This document shows positions 55,773 to 64,000 of a DNA stretch of 64,000 bases, piece after piece. How positions within the stretch are numbered: the first letter of the stretch is position 1; each line of letters opens with the position of its first letter. A program made the position numbers and the translations under genes. Under the pieces are notes generated by a model. That model was not told the DNA's origin. It ran no database searches and was given only the letters and a program-made list of their open reading frames with translations. The DNA comes from a bacterium (GTDB lineage Bacteria; Planctomycetota; Planctomycetia; Planctomycetales; Planctomycetaceae): contig WGMU01000050.1 in the NCBI GenBank assembly GCA_016124895.1, positions 37,537 to 101,536 of the forward strand. Direction: 5' to 3'.

Positions 55773-56258
55773 CATTCTGGACCCGAGCTGTTCGCCGGGC
55801 AGGAACGACGCCGCGCCACTCGATACCGATGTCCGTCCTGGTTTGTGCCACGACCTGCCGACGACACCCGCGACCAGACAGGTTGCAGCCGCCCGAACGG
55901 CCATCACTTGCGACTGAACGCCGGATGCGCGGTGACGCAAAGCATCATCCGTCAGACGGCCCCGGCATCATGTGGCAACATCTTTTGCCAGAAGCAGTTA
56001 CGCCGAACTCAGGACGCCGCAGCTCGTCGGGATTGAGGCTCGCTGTCGACGTCTCCCTACAACCGGAACTGCGGGGCGGCGAGCTGTTCCGACACTTTAC
56101 AAACTGCGCAACTCCATTCTTTACAGAGAGTTGCGTCGTCAGAGCACTGCCTCTACCGACTCTTCACGAGACTCTGGCATTCAGTCTGCTTTACGGTCAC
56201 CCGTCCCGGCATGGGACAGCGAATCAGCGACTCACGAAAGACGAGAGAGATCACTGAA
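55773..56258. other. 486-base region upstream of the pilin genes
   Basis: No supported gene. Several overlapping frames give Arg/Pro/Cys-rich sequence without start sites. The promoter of the two Flp-like genes should be here. GAGAGA at 56243-56248 is the likely ribosome site of the first pilin gene. I see no terminator or tRNA-like fold beyond 55772. Confidence 0.5.
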
Positions 56259-56567
56259 ATGACAACTCTGGCAGCAAAGCTGTGGGCCGACGAAGCGGGA
56301 TTCATCGTCTCGGCGGAACTGGTGCTCGTCTCGACGATCCTGGTGCTCAGCATGAGTGTCGGCATGTCCGAAGTCTCGTTCGCCGTCAATCAGGAACTGG
56401 CGGACGTTGCCTCGGCCTTCGGCAGTATCAATCAGAGCTACCGCTATGGCGGCATGTTTGACGCGACAAAAGCAACGATTGCCGGCAGCCGATTCGGCGA
56501 CCACTCGGACTTCTGCGACTCACAATCGAGCATTGCAGGGACAGGGGCGCAAGGCGAATCACGTTGA
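56259..56567 (+). CDS. Flp-like (type IVb) pilin-family protein
   Basis: Protein of 102 residues from the ATG at 56259. A short positively charged leader (MTTLAAKLWADEAGF) precedes a hydrophobic helix (about 16-38; VSAELVLVSTILVLSMSVGM). The tail ASAFGSINQSYRYGGM, then AGSRFGDHSDFCD, is typical of planctomycete Flp-like proteins; such proteins have often been mislabelled as aminotransferases. The glutamate after the short leader fits the +5 Glu of type IV pilins. It would be processed by a prepilin peptidase and assembled by a Tad system encoded elsewhere. The similar gene at 56672 follows. Confidence 0.82.
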   Translation: MTTLAAKLWADEAGFIVSAELVLVSTILVLSMSVGMSEVSFAVNQELADVASAFGSINQSYRYGGMFDATKATIAGSRFGDHSDFCDSQSSIAGTGAQGESR

Positions 56568-56671
56568 TGCCGCAGTGCCGGCGAGTCTTCCAGAAGCACT
56601 GAACTACGGTTGCGAAACTATTTCACTTCAGCGTCTGTAACTCCTGAGACTGCCTGTCGCGGATCACTCTT

Positions 56672-57007
56672 ATGCGGGACCTGCTGAAACATCTGTGGCA
56701 CGACGAGATCGGCTCATCGCAGTCGACCGAGATGGCCCTGGTCACTGGAGTCACCGTCGGCGCAATGATCATGAGCATGCACTCGTTCGGCGACGCCATC
56801 AGCACCCGGTTTACCCAGGTGCAGATGCAGGACGACTCGCAGCAGATCCAGGAAAAGAAACTCAGGCTCGAAGCCCGGAAGAGAAAACAGTCGCAGGAAG
56901 AACGCCTTGAGGAACTGCGTCAACGCCGACAGGAACAGCTCGAACGACACCAGGAAAAATCGAAAGCGGACGCAGAGGACGACAGGGAATCGTTCGCGAG
57001 CGAGTGA
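56672..57007 (+). CDS. Second Flp-like protein with a charged coiled-coil tail
   Basis: Protein of 111 residues. The first 45 residues resemble the neighbouring pilin: LLKHLWHDEIGSSQSTEMAL and a hydrophobic helix (VTGVTVGAMIMSMHSFGDAI). The tail differs, being an uninterrupted Arg/Gln/Glu/Lys helix (about 55-111). The Glu in STEMAL occupies the place of the conserved pilin glutamate. It could be a minor pilin or an assembly factor rather than a major subunit. The gap to the first pilin gene is 104 bases, same strand. No clear Shine-Dalgarno is present, so expression may depend on the upstream gene. Confidence 0.72.
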   Translation: MRDLLKHLWHDEIGSSQSTEMALVTGVTVGAMIMSMHSFGDAISTRFTQVQMQDDSQQIQEKKLRLEARKRKQSQEERLEELRQRRQEQLERHQEKSKADAEDDRESFASE

Positions 57008-57057
57008 CAAAACTCCCTGGCACGATCCGTCCGGTTCGCACGCTGCAACAGATGTCT

Positions 57058-58932
57058 TCACCGCTCAGCCGGCGTTGCAGGCTTCTCGACGGCCGCGTCC
57101 GACCCGCGCTGATTCTGACGGAAATGGAGCGGTTTGAGCGGCAGTAGCGGCAATCCGCGCACTGTCGGCTGCACCTCTCCCAGCGGTTCTCCCGTGAACT
57201 GCGTCAGCGCCCATTCCAGCGCATACGAGTTTGCACTGGTGGAGAAACCAGAGTATCGAGCCCGAAACTTCGGCTCGAAGGCGGCCGCCTTAATCCGTCC
57301 GATCGCGATGGTCGCTGCGTAGCGCACTTCATCCAGCTCATAGATCGGAAGCGGGCTTTGGTCGACAATGCGTGCGTAAAACTGAGCACTGAGTTCCTCG
57401 TCTTCCGAACCTGCGTGCAGCCATCCGAGTGCGTTGATCGCTGACCTTCGCATGGGAACGAGTAATCGAGGATCCCGCTTCGGTACGTAGCGTCGCAGTA
57501 ACTCATCCGCCGGCTTGTAGTCCATCAACCCCATTGCCTCGAACAGGTGGCCGGCGACCGGCGGATCGGAAATCGCGATGCCTCGATTTCCTTCTAACGC
57601 TGCATCAATTCGCTCGCAGAAAGTGAGCATTCGCGGCAGCGTCGCTGGAATTGCCAGCTTACGCAGTGCCCACGCGGCAGCGACCGCCGCTTCCGTCCGC
57701 GGATGCGTTAACAGCTCGAAGCAGCGATCGGCGATTGGTTCGTGGTCGAGCGTACCAAGCAGAACGGCACTCTGTTCGACTCCTTCCCAATTGTTCTGTT
57801 CTAACACTGACGTGCCGGCTGACAGAACCGCGTTGCGGAGTTCAGGAATTTCGCTGAATGCCAGTAATGCCCGCCGCGCAGCGTTGCGAACATCGGGATG
57901 CCGATCGCTGAGAATTCGACCGAGTTGCTCAACCGCCGAAGCGTCCGGAGTCATTCGTAACGTCTGCACGACGAAGTTGCGCACGTTGGGGTCGTTTGCG
58001 GATGCTGATTGTTCCGTCACTGCCCGCAGTTCTTTCGGCGCCGTACGCAGCAGCGATTCCCAGGCGACCACCGCGACTGCTCCGTTGGAATCGGTTGCCA
58101 GCGAGAGCATTGACTTCCGTGCCGCGTCAGACGAATGCCACCTCAGCAGCAGGACAGCGAGTTGGCGGTGCAGCAGGTTGCGCGTCGCTGAACTCGGACT
58201 CAATACAGCCGACTCTTCGCGCAGAAGCTGTCCGGCGAGACCTTCGAGGCCAGCACGCTGCACATTGCCGAGCGCACTGGCGGAGGCAAGGCGATACGTC
58301 GCTCGCGGCGACTGCAGGACAATCTGCTGCAGCAGTTCTGTTGCCGCTGGATTTCGCGTCTCACCGAGGCCACGAATTGCTGAGAGCACCAGGAACTGCG
58401 GTTCGGTTTCAAACTTCCCCAGCCGCCGCAGCCATTCGTCCTGCACTGGACCGTAGCTCCAGCGGGCAAGGGCCGGTTCAATGATGCGTACGAGATCCGC
58501 ATCCCGCCCGATTGACTCAGACAGGGCGGCTGCTGATTCACTCGCGTCGACGGAAACGAGTGCTCGTGCAACGTCCTTCAGCACCAACCGGTTTTTCTCG
58601 TTCGACTGCAGCACGTGCGTCAGAGCTGCTGCCAGCGACGAACAATCGATGTACCCGTTGCGGTGAATTCTGATGATCGACACAGCCGCGTCACGTTTCA
58701 GATCGCTTTCACCACTGGCCAGCGCATCTTCAAGCAAAGGAAGAATCGCCGGATCAGCCTGGTTGATTGGCCCTGGCACCGGCAGGTACGGATCTTCGTG
58801 CAGGACGGACGGAGTGAGTAGTCCCTGCGGCGGCCAGATCAGTTCAGGTTGCTGACGAGTCTGGTCCGCGGCGGGAAGCAGCCGAACGGACAGCAACAAG
58901 ATCCCCGGCAGCAGGTATCGGGTTCGAGCCAT
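57058..58932 (-). CDS. Secreted HEAT-repeat protein
   Basis: Protein of 624 residues from the ATG at 58932; a TTG seven codons upstream is less likely. A signal peptide covers 1-22 (LLPAAD). Helical-hairpin repeats fill most of the protein: ILPLLEDALASGESDLKRDA, AATELLQQIVLQSPRATYRL and EQLGRILSDRHPDVRNAARR are typical HEAT units. Such solenoids bind partner proteins. The position, 68 bases after the ABC permease gene and on the same strand, suggests it works with the exporter, probably in the periplasm. No enzyme motif is seen. A convergent pilin gene ends 50 bases away. Confidence 0.82.
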   Translation of the reverse strand: MARTRYLLPGILLLSVRLLPAADQTRQQPELIWPPQGLLTPSVLHEDPYLPVPGPINQADPAILPLLEDALASGESDLKRDAAVSIIRIHRNGYIDCSSLAAALTHVLQSNEKNRLVLKDVARALVSVDASESAAALSESIGRDADLVRIIEPALARWSYGPVQDEWLRRLGKFETEPQFLVLSAIRGLGETRNPAATELLQQIVLQSPRATYRLASASALGNVQRAGLEGLAGQLLREESAVLSPSSATRNLLHRQLAVLLLRWHSSDAARKSMLSLATDSNGAVAVVAWESLLRTAPKELRAVTEQSASANDPNVRNFVVQTLRMTPDASAVEQLGRILSDRHPDVRNAARRALLAFSEIPELRNAVLSAGTSVLEQNNWEGVEQSAVLLGTLDHEPIADRCFELLTHPRTEAAVAAAWALRKLAIPATLPRMLTFCERIDAALEGNRGIAISDPPVAGHLFEAMGLMDYKPADELLRRYVPKRDPRLLVPMRRSAINALGWLHAGSEDEELSAQFYARIVDQSPLPIYELDEVRYAATIAIGRIKAAAFEPKFRARYSGFSTSANSYALEWALTQFTGEPLGEVQPTVRGLPLLPLKPLHFRQNQRGSDAAVEKPATPAER

Positions 58933-59000
58933 AAAGCATGCCTTCGACGTCAAGCGGCAGAAGACTCACGAAATCATCAAGATCAGCGCTCACCGCGACG

Positions 59001-60662
59001 CTATTCGGGTTTCGTAATCCGTCGTGTCTGAAACAGCAGGATGATCAGCAGCAGTCCCGAGCCAGTTCCCGTCACCCACCAGTTGATGGGAATCAGGTTA
59101 TATGACTCAAACCCTGGCGTGCCGATCACGCTGAGCGCTGCGGCCATCGGGTTAATCGACAGGGCAGTCTGCACAGCCGAGTAACCGAACGGAGCATCGC
59201 GGCCAAGCCAGACGATCAGACTGCCGGCCCACAGAAACAAGAGAATCGAATACGAAGCCACCGTCGCTGGAGCAGTCCGTTGGAAGAAGCTGCTGACCGC
59301 GGCACTCAGCAGCATGGCGAACACCGCGCCCAACGTCAGGCAGATCAGTACCTGAATGATCTGTTCTTCGAGGATCGGTTTGATCCAGATCATGACGCCA
59401 TAACCAGGCAGCGAAGCCATCAACAGAATCAGCAGCGTCCAGGTGACGCTGAAGAGTTTGCCGCGGACGATCCGGCCGGCCGACAGCGGAGTCATGCGGA
59501 GAAGTTCCCAGCTTCCGCTTTCGCGCTCGCTGCTGATGAGTCCTGACGCCAGCGACGGCGTGAACAGAATAATCAGCACGGCCTGCATCGAAACAATGAT
59601 GCCGCCGATCGTCTCGACACCCCATTCTTCCGATCCCAGCGTCGCGGCAAACGCCAGCCCCAGCGAAATCACCGCACAGCCGCCGACGATTCGCAACAAC
59701 CAGTGCAGTCGGCCGAACTGTCGACTGCGGAATTCCTTGACCATCACAGGATTCATCAGCGGGCCGATACCGGCTTTCCGTCGCTGAGGATCAATCAGAA
59801 ACATCAGACGCCGAAACAGACGAATTCCCAGACCGCGATCGTCCGTCACATTTCCCTGAGAACGGGACCGGTCCAGCAGCGACTGATTCAGCCGGCCGAC
59901 CGTCATTCCGGCAAACAGCAGGCTGAGAATACCGCCGAACAGAGTAAACGTCACAACGCCGCTGTTCTGATCTTCGAGTTGCCGGGAACCGACATCGCCG
60001 TGCCCGACAACGTCCAGAACCGCGGGCACCGGCGAGAGGTTCCTGAGAATGGCGGCGACACGCGCCAAATCTGATTCGGACCCATCCAGAAAATAGTGCG
60101 GCAGTAACACGAGCAGGAACAGTACGAGCACGCCACCAAACGTCCCGCGCACGGCTCCGTCAGTCGTGACCGCGTTCGTACTGACCAGCAGCGACCAGGT
60201 GGTAAACAAAACGCTGGCAACAGCCAGCACCAGATACAGCGGCAGAATCTCACCATACAGCGACACTCCTCCCAGCGTAAAACACGCTGCCGTCGCCGGG
60301 ACGGTCGCACTTAACAGCAGCAGCACGAAGCCAAGTGCCCCGACCAGTTTTCCGAGATAGATCGAGACCGGCCCCATCGGCGAATTCAGCAGCAGCGCCA
60401 GTGTGCCTTTCTGTTTTTCCTGCACGATCGACGTCGAGGGGAACACGGGAACCAGCAATGCGACCGCCGCAGTGAGCGAATACGCAAACACACGGAACAC
60501 ATCACGCGACGCCGCTCCCGAAAGATCCACAACACCGTCAGACGGCCACCGCGCTATGATCAGCAGGGAAAATGCAACGGCGACTCCCGTCAGAATCACG
60601 ATCGAACGGCGAGTCCGCAGCAATCCCAGCAGTTCACGACCGATCACGGGATTATTCAGCAC
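59001..60662 (-). CDS. ABC-2 type exporter permease
   Basis: Protein of 553 residues from a GTG at 60662, preceded by GGAGG at seven bases and overlapping the end of the ATPase gene by eleven bases. It has about twelve membrane helices in two six-helix halves: VQEKQKGTLALLLNSPM (after the second helix) and SSERESGSWELLRMTPLSAG are the paired amphipathic segments typical of ABC-2 permeases. It would export an unknown substrate or act in envelope maintenance like GldF-type gliding transporters. The duplicated half structure suggests two permeases fused into one chain. Confidence 0.87.
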   Translation of the reverse strand: MLNNPVIGRELLGLLRTRRSIVILTGVAVAFSLLIIARWPSDGVVDLSGAASRDVFRVFAYSLTAAVALLVPVFPSTSIVQEKQKGTLALLLNSPMGPVSIYLGKLVGALGFVLLLLSATVPATAACFTLGGVSLYGEILPLYLVLAVASVLFTTWSLLVSTNAVTTDGAVRGTFGGVLVLFLLVLLPHYFLDGSESDLARVAAILRNLSPVPAVLDVVGHGDVGSRQLEDQNSGVVTFTLFGGILSLLFAGMTVGRLNQSLLDRSRSQGNVTDDRGLGIRLFRRLMFLIDPQRRKAGIGPLMNPVMVKEFRSRQFGRLHWLLRIVGGCAVISLGLAFAATLGSEEWGVETIGGIIVSMQAVLIILFTPSLASGLISSERESGSWELLRMTPLSAGRIVRGKLFSVTWTLLILLMASLPGYGVMIWIKPILEEQIIQVLICLTLGAVFAMLLSAAVSSFFQRTAPATVASYSILLFLWAGSLIVWLGRDAPFGYSAVQTALSINPMAAALSVIGTPGFESYNLIPINWWVTGTGSGLLLIILLFQTRRITKPE

Positions 60663-61698
60663 AGGATGCCTCCGCCGTCTGCGTTACGCTGGCCGACGAG
60701 CCGCCGTCAACGAGCGGTTCGACATCAACTGCCGGGCGGTCGCCGTCGTGGCTCCGAGTCACCGTCAGGTACGCTTCTTCCAGATTACTGGCCACTTCAC
60801 GGAACTGAGTCACGCGAACATTCGCCTGAACCAGTGCCGCCAGAACATGGCCGAGTTCCGCGTCACGTTTCCCCGACCGAAACCGCACGATCGATTCCGC
60901 TGGCGACGGAACGATTTCGTCACAATGGCCGTTCTGCTGACCGAGCACGCCGACGGCCAGCTCGATCTGATCAGCAGCCGCGAGTTCGACTTCAATCATG
61001 CGATTCTGCTGAAACTGACGTGTGACTTCTTCGAGTGACCCGCAGGCCTGCAGCTTCCCGCGATGCAGGATCGCCACCTGACTGCAGATCCTCGCCAGCT
61101 CCGGCAGGATATGGCTGGTCACAATCAGCGTTTTACCGAGGTCGGCCAGCCGCAGCAGAATCTCACGCATTTCAATGCGCGCCTGCGGGTCAAGCCCGTT
61201 CGCCGGTTCGTCAAGAATCAGAACTTCCGGCTGATGCAGCAGCGTCCGCGCGATCCCGATCCGCTGCTGCATACCGTGGCTGAGGGCTTCAACATAGCGA
61301 TCCTGCATGTAGCGCGATCCAGTGATGTCGAGCACTTCGTCGATGCGCTGATTCCGGACACGACGCTTGATCCCGAACGCTGCTCCGAAAAAGTCCAGGT
61401 ACTCGCGAACCCGCATATTGCTGTAGGAACCAAACCGATCCGGCATATAGCCGACGAGCTGTTTGACCCTGCGGGCCTCGCGTACGCAGTCCGCACCGGC
61501 GATCGTCGCGGTCCCCGATGTCGGCCGCGCCAGTCCGACAAGAATCCGGATCGTCGTTGTCTTGCCCGCTCCGTTATGCCCGATGAATCCGAGAATCGTC
61601 CCGCGATCAACGGACAACGTGAGCGCATCGAGCGCCATGAATTCGCCATAAAGTTTGGTGAGATCACGAATCTCGACGACCGGTGATTGACTCGCCAT
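60652..61698 (-). CDS. ABC exporter ATP-binding protein
   Basis: Protein of 348 residues. It shows Walker A GHNGAGKTTT (about 40-49), the Q-loop/D-loop region GYMPDRFG, signature LSHGMQQR, Walker B VLILDEPANGLDP and the H-loop TSHILPEL. An extra C-terminal domain (about 235-330) is typical of ABC-2 ATPases. It is in the cytosol, forming a dimer under the permease encoded next; the two genes overlap. The upstream large membrane protein starts a probable operon, 94 bases away. Substrate is not predictable. The clear catalytic motifs make it an active ATPase. Confidence 0.93.
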   Translation of the reverse strand: MASQSPVVEIRDLTKLYGEFMALDALTLSVDRGTILGFIGHNGAGKTTTIRILVGLARPTSGTATIAGADCVREARRVKQLVGYMPDRFGSYSNMRVREYLDFFGAAFGIKRRVRNQRIDEVLDITGSRYMQDRYVEALSHGMQQRIGIARTLLHQPEVLILDEPANGLDPQARIEMREILLRLADLGKTLIVTSHILPELARICSQVAILHRGKLQACGSLEEVTRQFQQNRMIEVELAAADQIELAVGVLGQQNGHCDEIVPSPAESIVRFRSGKRDAELGHVLAALVQANVRVTQFREVASNLEEAYLTVTRSHDGDRPAVDVEPLVDGGSSASVTQTAEASCAE

Positions 61699-61792
61699 AG
61701 AAGCCTGGCCTCAGAGTAAGTGACTGTTAGCGATCGGCCATTTTCTGTCTGCGATGGAAAACTACCTGTCGGCTGTCTCCAACGGTGTATTC

Positions 61793-64000
61793 TCAGTTCC
61801 TCAACGCCTCTTCGACACGACACCGCAGCATCAGCGACATCCACTCGACTTTCCAGAACTCGTCTCTGGCTTCGTCCAGCCCGTCTGCTGACTTGACGGT
61901 GTCACCGTCGCCTCGCTCGACGTCGCCGACTTCCAGCAGAACATGCAGCCCCCCATGCTCGTCAAGCGCCAGTTGTCCGGTGGTTTCCAACGGAATCTCA
62001 AACGTTCCGACCGGAGACGCCAGTGTCCGGGCCATTACCAGGCTGTCAGGCAGTCCTGATTGCAACGTGACCGGCCGCGCACCAGCAGACAGCTTGACCG
62101 TCAGCTTCGCGGAGTCCGGGATGACTGGCAGCAGAGTCTGCGGTACCTGAAATCGCAGCAGAATCCGGCTCGCGTTGCGCGTACGTGTCCACTCGCCCAG
62201 ACGGCTGGTGTAGTACGATGGGGTGGCCCCCGACTTTGTCAGCGGAACGGACTCATAAGGCAGAAACGGTCCAGGGATCAGCATCTCAGTCGAGACGGTT
62301 GGCCGACGCAGTTCCAGCGGTACGAGAAACAGCGCTGCACCAATCTCGTCGCGAACGAACGTTGTTCCCGAACCAGGACTCACAGGGCGGGACCAGAACA
62401 GCAGATGCGGACTGGACAGCGCCGGATGGCTGCGGTCCTGAGTGCGGAATACGTCGCGATAGATGGCCTGTCGACGAGCCTGCTCACTGTTCAACAGCGA
62501 CGACACGAGGTACTCCCCTGGAGGCAGAACGGCATCACCTGCAGTCAATGATCCGTTGGCGTCGACATGCGCTGGTTGCGTCACACGTGCCCGACCTCCG
62601 ATCAGCGCGTCTTCAATCGGAAATTCCACCGGAATTGTCAGCGTGCCGGTCAGTCCATTGCTGTCAAACGAAGCGACGGCCCGCAGCGGCTCAGCAAACT
62701 CCCGATGTGTCTGATTGGAAGCCAGCCGAACGCCTGGCGGCAGTTCGACACTCTTCAACGCCCATTCATCGAGCGCCGACCACTCCACACGCCAGCGCGA
62801 CGACGTCACTCCGGCTCGATCAGGAATCAGCGGAGCACCAGTCACGGTCGACTCGTCGATTGGCAGCGTGTCATCGGCATACAACGTCAGTCCCTCGGTC
62901 ACCAGTGCCGTTGTCTGGCCGGATTCTGCCATGACGACCTGTCCGAGCACGCGGCCGTGCGGTTCACCTCGCGCTGCCCAACCAACGGCGACCAGCCCGC
63001 CAGACGCACTCAGCGCCAGAACCGGAATCGAACACAGCATCCAGCCGGACTTCTGACGGTAACGCAGCGCCAGCGACACCAGCGCTAGAACAACAGCAAA
63101 ACCGAGCAACAACGCCGACACTGATGCTCGGCCTGGAGTCGTGTATCCCACCTGCGAAACGACGTATTCAGCCAGTGCGTCGCTCCCAACGACCGAATCA
63201 TTCCGCTTCAACAGATTCTGCAGGACCAGTTGCCCGGCTTTTGTTGAATCAAACCAGTGAGAATCTGTCGCATCGATGATCTCTTCCTGACGTCTCCAGT
63301 GACGGGGTGGAAACCACGCCGACAGATCGACCGCGGTGCAGAACACTGTGCCGCTTCCGTACGCGAAACTGAACGCGGCTGGCCAGTCGCTGAGCCACTG
63401 ATGGACATCGGCAGGCGGCTCGACAACGACACGCGTGACAGCCGCCGGACGTTCGAGCCCCACTGTGATAGCGTCGAACGTCCTCGACTGTTCGCCGGGA
63501 ACAAAAGTGGCTTCGATCGTCGAGGTTCGTTCCACCTCAACGAAGGGAAGAACGTCTCCCAGTAACGCTGTCACTGTTTCGGGCTGAATCAGATCGAGCT
63601 GCAGCCACAGCCGGCCGCCCGCCTGTGTCCATAATCGCAGTGCGTTGGTCACCGCGGCATCATTCACCACTTCGTCAGTCGCGACGACGACGATGCTGGC
63701 AATGTCCCAGGCTTCACGCGCTGGCGGAAACGGCGGATTCGCCAGCGTCCGAATCAGAACGTTCTGCCCGAACTCGCTCCGGAGATTGAACAGCAGTTCG
63801 GCCGCTTCGACCTGTCGCTTCAAGTGGCCTGACAGATTCGCAATAACGGTGCGTGTCTTCGGGATCCAGATCGGGGAATCCGATAACCGTTCGCCCTGAC
63901 TGTTCGACACGAGTGATCCGTCGCGACGAATGGTCGCCCAGCTCAGATCAAGGGCTTCTTTCCCCGGTGGCAGCTTTGGAGTCAGAACCGGCATCCAGAC
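61793..64000 (-). CDS. Large membrane protein linked to the ABC exporter (start beyond window)
   Basis: At least 733 residues. An ATG at 63994 exists, but the frame is open through 64000, so the true start is probably outside. The visible N-terminal part (about 95-150) has an amidotransferase/ThuA-like pattern (ASIVVVATDEVVNDAA, then LWTQAGGRLWLQLD). Membrane helices lie at about 290-345 (VSALLLGFAVVLALVSLALR), and a long extracytoplasmic beta-rich region follows (about 360-733). Architecture and position resemble the GldG-like or membrane accessory genes next to ABC exporters in planctomycetes. It is 94 bases before the ATPase gene on the same strand. Confidence 0.75.
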   Translation of the reverse strand, partial: VWMPVLTPKLPPGKEALDLSWATIRRDGSLVSNSQGERLSDSPIWIPKTRTVIANLSGHLKRQVEAAELLFNLRSEFGQNVLIRTLANPPFPPAREAWDIASIVVVATDEVVNDAAVTNALRLWTQAGGRLWLQLDLIQPETVTALLGDVLPFVEVERTSTIEATFVPGEQSRTFDAITVGLERPAAVTRVVVEPPADVHQWLSDWPAAFSFAYGSGTVFCTAVDLSAWFPPRHWRRQEEIIDATDSHWFDSTKAGQLVLQNLLKRNDSVVGSDALAEYVVSQVGYTTPGRASVSALLLGFAVVLALVSLALRYRQKSGWMLCSIPVLALSASGGLVAVGWAARGEPHGRVLGQVVMAESGQTTALVTEGLTLYADDTLPIDESTVTGAPLIPDRAGVTSSRWRVEWSALDEWALKSVELPPGVRLASNQTHREFAEPLRAVASFDSNGLTGTLTIPVEFPIEDALIGGRARVTQPAHVDANGSLTAGDAVLPPGEYLVSSLLNSEQARRQAIYRDVFRTQDRSHPALSSPHLLFWSRPVSPGSGTTFVRDEIGAALFLVPLELRRPTVSTEMLIPGPFLPYESVPLTKSGATPSYYTSRLGEWTRTRNASRILLRFQVPQTLLPVIPDSAKLTVKLSAGARPVTLQSGLPDSLVMARTLASPVGTFEIPLETTGQLALDEHGGLHVLLEVGDVERGDGDTVKSADGLDEARDEFWKVEWMSLMLRCRVEEALRN

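Overview
The window looks like a chromosomal segment of a planctomycete (Planctomycetales-like). It is GC-rich and holds many secreted proteins of families common in that group: PQQ-like beta-propellers, cytochrome c/PQQ fusions, DUF3299 proteins, vWA and amidotransferase-like membrane proteins, and Flp-like pilins with the planctomycetal ending. It also carries squalene/hopene genes (hpnC, hpnD, shc) and a reduced division/cell-wall cluster. I found no rRNA, tRNA, CRISPR array, phage gene or recognisable transposase. Both ends cut a gene.

Layout. 1-7267 (minus strand): a reduced dcw cluster, rsmH > LysM membrane protein > ftsL-like > ftsI, followed by a DUF374 acyltransferase and a ceramidase-like secreted protein cut by the window edge. 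7580-13837: an enolase-superfamily enzyme, a secreted protein, two membrane proteins (one with an N-terminal zinc ribbon), a GAF/HD-GYP signalling protein and an excisionase-type HTH protein. 14367-19379 (plus): M24 aminopeptidase, pdxJ, two consecutive DUF3299-type proteins and a CPFC-containing secreted protein. 19482-29473: esterase, RDD membrane protein with zinc ribbons, an uncharacterised exported protein, a vWA protein and a membrane-fused spermidine-synthase-like protein with a large insert.

29860-37064: glutamate dehydrogenase, an acetolactate-synthase-like ThDP enzyme, a PQQ-repeat protein and squalene-hopene cyclase. 37099-43440 (minus): MBL hydrolase, PQQ dehydrogenase/cytochrome c, DCC-family protein and an orphan efflux adaptor. 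43441-50399: SPOUT rRNA methyltransferase, then hpnC > hpnD > an enolase paralogue joined to hpnD by a TGATG overlap, then a GT-C type membrane protein. 50464-57007: a membrane-anchored unknown, a vWA/amidotransferase-like membrane protein, a Tsr3/DUF367-like protein, a Cys-rich coiled-coil protein and two Flp-like pilins. 57058-64000 (minus): an ABC exporter operon with a large membrane protein upstream and a HEAT-repeat protein downstream.

Two themes stand out. First, five long near-perfect palindromes of different sequence sit in short intergenic gaps (4008, 7460, 21572, 45421, 47926). They look like REP-type elements, and one of them supplies the stop codon of hpnC. Second, the enolase paralogue coupled to hpnD keeps the enolase metal site and the catalytic Lys, but has Asp in place of the Glu equivalent to yeast E168 and Ala in place of the His equivalent to yeast H373, so it may not be an ordinary glycolytic enolase.
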